This document shows positions 61,670 through 64,000 of a DNA stretch of 64,000 nt, one piece after another (the first letter of the stretch is position 1; every line of letters starts with the position of its first letter). The notes beneath the pieces were generated by a model. It saw nothing but the letters and a program-made list of their open reading frames with translations. It did not search any database and was not told where the DNA came from. This DNA comes from Antedon mediterranea (Eukaryota; Echinodermata; Crinoidea; Comatulida; Antedonidae), in contig NC_092670.1 of NCBI RefSeq assembly GCF_964355755.1, positions 23,805,201 through 23,869,200 of the forward strand, written 5' to 3'. A program made the translations under genes and the position numbers.

Positions 61670-63682
61670 CTGGAAAGATAAAAACATGATTATTATTCTT
61701 CAAATCCAATTAAAGCTTCTTAATTCTCTTTGTAGTGGTGAAGCAGAGCAAGATGAACGATCACACACACACACACACAACATCAGACATTTTGATGATG
61801 TCAATCAAACATAGCAAATGTAGCGATTATATGGAGACCATAGAGTGTTTCGTCGCATTTTTTTAAAACAACAGTATATTATGGTAATAATAATCATCAT
61901 ATAATTATTCATGAAAATATGTATTAACAATACACTGGAATGCATTGGAATGCATTGGAATGGAATATGATGAATATATGCAAACTCAGTGATTGAAATC
62001 TACAGTTTGAAAAGATTATTGATTTTTTATATGATTTACATGCATTTTATGTATTAGTTATTTTCAAAATTAATTAATGAATTGCATGGTCTTACATAAA
62101 GATCTTGCCTAAAGAATTACTAGCCAACAAATAATTATCTTGACAATGATATTTTTTGGTTTGATTTTTATTAGTTTTTTAACTACAGTAGGGATTAATT
62201 CTCCTTTACACAATAAAATACTGCATAAAAAACCCCAAGAAATTGAAAAAATTTTGAATTTTCTTCATAATTTAAACGAGTATCATCTCTTAATAACCAG
62301 GATTGTCATTAATATGTTAAATTCAGTTGATGCAGTAATTGGATTAATTATAACTATACCTGAATGAGTCACAAAGTGTAAATCTAGTGTTCATTAGCAA
62401 TTGGGATATTGCAGAAATATTTAAATAATGATTGTTCAGTGAACGTATTACACAATCAAAAGCATAGGAGAGCATAAGTAACTGTAACTAACACAAACAT
62501 TAATTTTACTGACATTATTTGATTGACTATTCGGTTATAATCATTACTGACTCGAAATCGATAAGGACGGGATTTAATTTTGTCAACATGATCAAACGAA
62601 GCATATGGAAAATCAACAAACACTCTGTCACGCAACATGTTTATCGTTGTATGCAACACCAAAGAAATTCTATTCATCTAGCCTACAATTTAACATTATG
62701 ATGGTCTATGAATTATGATAATAAAAGAAATATGGCAAAAATGTGACTTTAATCACTCAGTAGCCTGCAGTACAACCCCTCCTTCAACCCTGTAATTATT
62801 CAGATGCCACCCTGTTAACAGAATGCTTTCTAGTGCAAAATAAACTAGGGGAAATATGGTACTTTATGAACGCTTTATAAGTGCCTACAAGTATGTTTAA
62901 ATTAAGAGGATGTACTTCAATAGCTTGTTGGGCTCTCAAACAAGCTTGTATTTCACTTCCCAAGATTCTAATCTTTTACATTTTTTTTGAATTAAAAAGT
63001 ATACACTAAAGATTTGTTCAATGTTATATAAAATTGAAATTTCAGTTTTAATTTCAAAAGTTGGTATTTGTTGTGGAAATTAGATTTTAAAAAAACATAC
63101 AAACTTCTACTATACTTTATTTATCACTGTAAAACAGAGTGATGGAAGATACCATTGTCTTGGAGGGGAATCCTTAAAATGTTATATTACTTTTTGAGTT
63201 ATGTTCTCCTTATGTTGTTTTATTCAAGTAAGCCAGGCACGAAATAATTAAATATTAATTATGTTAAATGCAGGTGAAATATTAAAACTATCAATAACTT
63301 GCTAATCTACTGATTTATATTGTCATTTTTGCATAAAGATAAAAACCAATGATCTGCAGGAAATGAATCAAAGTACAGGTGGTTACCATGGTATTTTTGG
63401 AATAAAAATTGAGGTTATTTATGGAAAAAATAAAGTATAATGGCCGAATTTTACAATCAACTTTCTGTCATCTCATATTTTGATCAACAGAGGGTGTCAA
63501 AGCACATGATTTCATTCAATCCTTTTCATAGTGCTAGTTTTAATATGCATTATACCTAGATTTATAGGTTGTTTAGTATTATTATATAGTCCAATGACTA
63601 ACAAATTAGGACCTGTTACCTGTAGTTACCTAACTTGACCAGGCCTAACTGTAAGAGCTGATATTCATTTGTTAATACCTAC
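61670..63682 (-). other. PKC intron within C1A
   Basis: This 2.0-kb intron separates the 35-nt and 83-nt exons. It is AT-rich; a (CA)n run is in the neighbouring 61770 region and an AGCCAGGCACGAAATAATTA motif occurs near 63230. No gene recognised. Confidence 0.85.
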
Positions 63683-63717
63683 CTTGACACTGTAATCCCT
63701 GTCGGCCAACCACGCCC
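63683..63717 (-). CDS. PRKC: Conventional PKC, small exon inside C1A
   Basis: This 35-nt exon encodes GVVGRQGLQCQ and is flanked by a pyrimidine-rich TTCTTTCAG acceptor and a GTAGGT donor. It supplies the Gln-Gly and Cys of the first zinc-binding C1 domain, which binds diacylglycerol or phorbol ester at membranes. It begins with the third base of a codon, expected to be the Trp of the usual Trp-Gly, and ends with the first base of a Val codon completed by the next exon. The vertebrate equivalent is, from memory, 32 nt and encodes Gly-Phe-Gly-Lys-Gln-Gly. This copy is one codon longer, with Gly-Val-Val-Gly-Arg-Gln-Gly. The exon is too short to be found by ORF length; the case rests on phase, splice sites and the Gln-Gly-x-Gln-Cys-Gln match. 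Confidence 0.85.
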
Positions 63718-64000
63718 CTGAAAGAAGAAAAGGACAATCTATTAAATAATATGTAGGTTAATAGTTGTGGCCATCTTTAATATAATTTACCCCTGCAGTA
63801 GTCAGAATCCCATTAAAAAAAAAAAGTATCTACTACAAGATTTAATAAAGGTTAAAGTATGACTATCGTCTAGGCATTTTCCAACTAGATACCTTTATTT
63901 GAACAGCTCATATTTTATGCATTGTTGCAACTAAAAACCTTCAATTTGAACAACATGTGACCATTGCTTTTTTTTAAGGGAAAGAAAGGAAAGGAAATGC
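63718..64000 (-). other. Start of upstream PKC intron
   Basis: Intron upstream of the 35-nt exon, leading to the first coding exon beyond the window. No exon recognised in it. Confidence 0.75.

Larger units (their letters stand above)
8834..63717 (-). other. PRKC: Conventional protein kinase C gene, partial (seven internal exons and six complete introns)
   Basis: This is the span of the visible part of a classical PKC gene, a cytosolic Ser/Thr kinase recruited to membranes by Ca2+ (C2 domain) and diacylglycerol (C1 domains). The seven exons total 883 nt and join in one open frame. Every junction has a GT donor and AG acceptor, and codon phases match across all six introns. Intron sizes in transcript order are about 2.0, 35.0, 2.8, 2.1, 4.6 and 7.6 kb. 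The domain order C1A-C1B-C2-kinase, with C2 after C1, marks the conventional class rather than the novel or atypical classes. The first exon (pseudosubstrate and start of C1A) and most of the kinase domain lie outside the window. Whether this is the single invertebrate cPKC or one paralog cannot be told here. Confidence 0.95.

Noticed and set aside
60526-61814. Plus-strand ORFs with Glu-Arg-Ala-Leu-Leu repeats
   Set aside because: They translate the 67-bp array, and the last one runs antisense through the PKC C1A exon.
62140-62367. Hydrophobic 75-codon ORF, considered as a mitochondrial insertion
   Set aside because: No mitochondrial protein is recognised, and AT-rich DNA readily gives such ORFs.

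Overview
The window is animal nuclear DNA. It is AT-rich, has no dense ORFs, and is dominated by introns and transposons. The only protein-coding gene I recognise is a conventional (Ca2+/diacylglycerol-dependent) protein kinase C of the PRKCA/PRKCB type on the minus strand. Seven internal exons can be placed to the base from splice signals, continuous reading phase and protein similarity. In transcript order they are 63717-63683, 61669-61587, 26602-26491, 23674-23546, 21485-21332, 16762-16534 and 8974-8834. Together they give 883 nt (294 whole codons) with no stop, covering the second part of C1A, all of C1B, all of C2, the V3 hinge and the glycine-rich loop that opens the kinase domain. The first exon lies beyond the right edge. 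The rest of the kinase domain was not found and presumably lies beyond the left edge. The many TAGGCCTA-type motifs and the single-cPKC look suggest an echinoderm or other invertebrate deuterostome; this is an inference from memory.

Layout left to right. 1-8833 (intron after the last visible exon) holds the end of a terminal-hairpin element, a 6.2 kb inverted-repeat composite with an eleven-copy 130-bp satellite, and a Harbinger element with a Myb/SANT-like remnant. 8975-16533 holds a folded pair of Penelope-like fragments with a partial hammerhead core, and one copy of a TA-flanked MITE. 16763-26490 holds GC-richer unassigned DNA, a perfect 56-bp palindrome and two tandem arrays. The 35-kb intron at 26603-61586 is the main accessory landscape. 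It contains two further MITE copies, a recent 247-bp duplication, a 3.8-kb inverted-repeat element carrying an unrecognised ORF and four tRNA-Val(AAC)-like copies, a head-to-tail triple array of a 1.6-kb hairpin-ended element, a complete-looking type I hammerhead ribozyme inside (TA)n, a Mutator-like element with a 9-bp target duplication, and several satellites. 61670-64000 holds two short pieces of intron.

The most promising signals are the element at 33109-36920 with its tRNA array and ORF, the 42081-46801 tandem array with terminal hairpins, and the hammerhead at 50762-50806. Everything was read by eye; no alignment, folding or database search was run.
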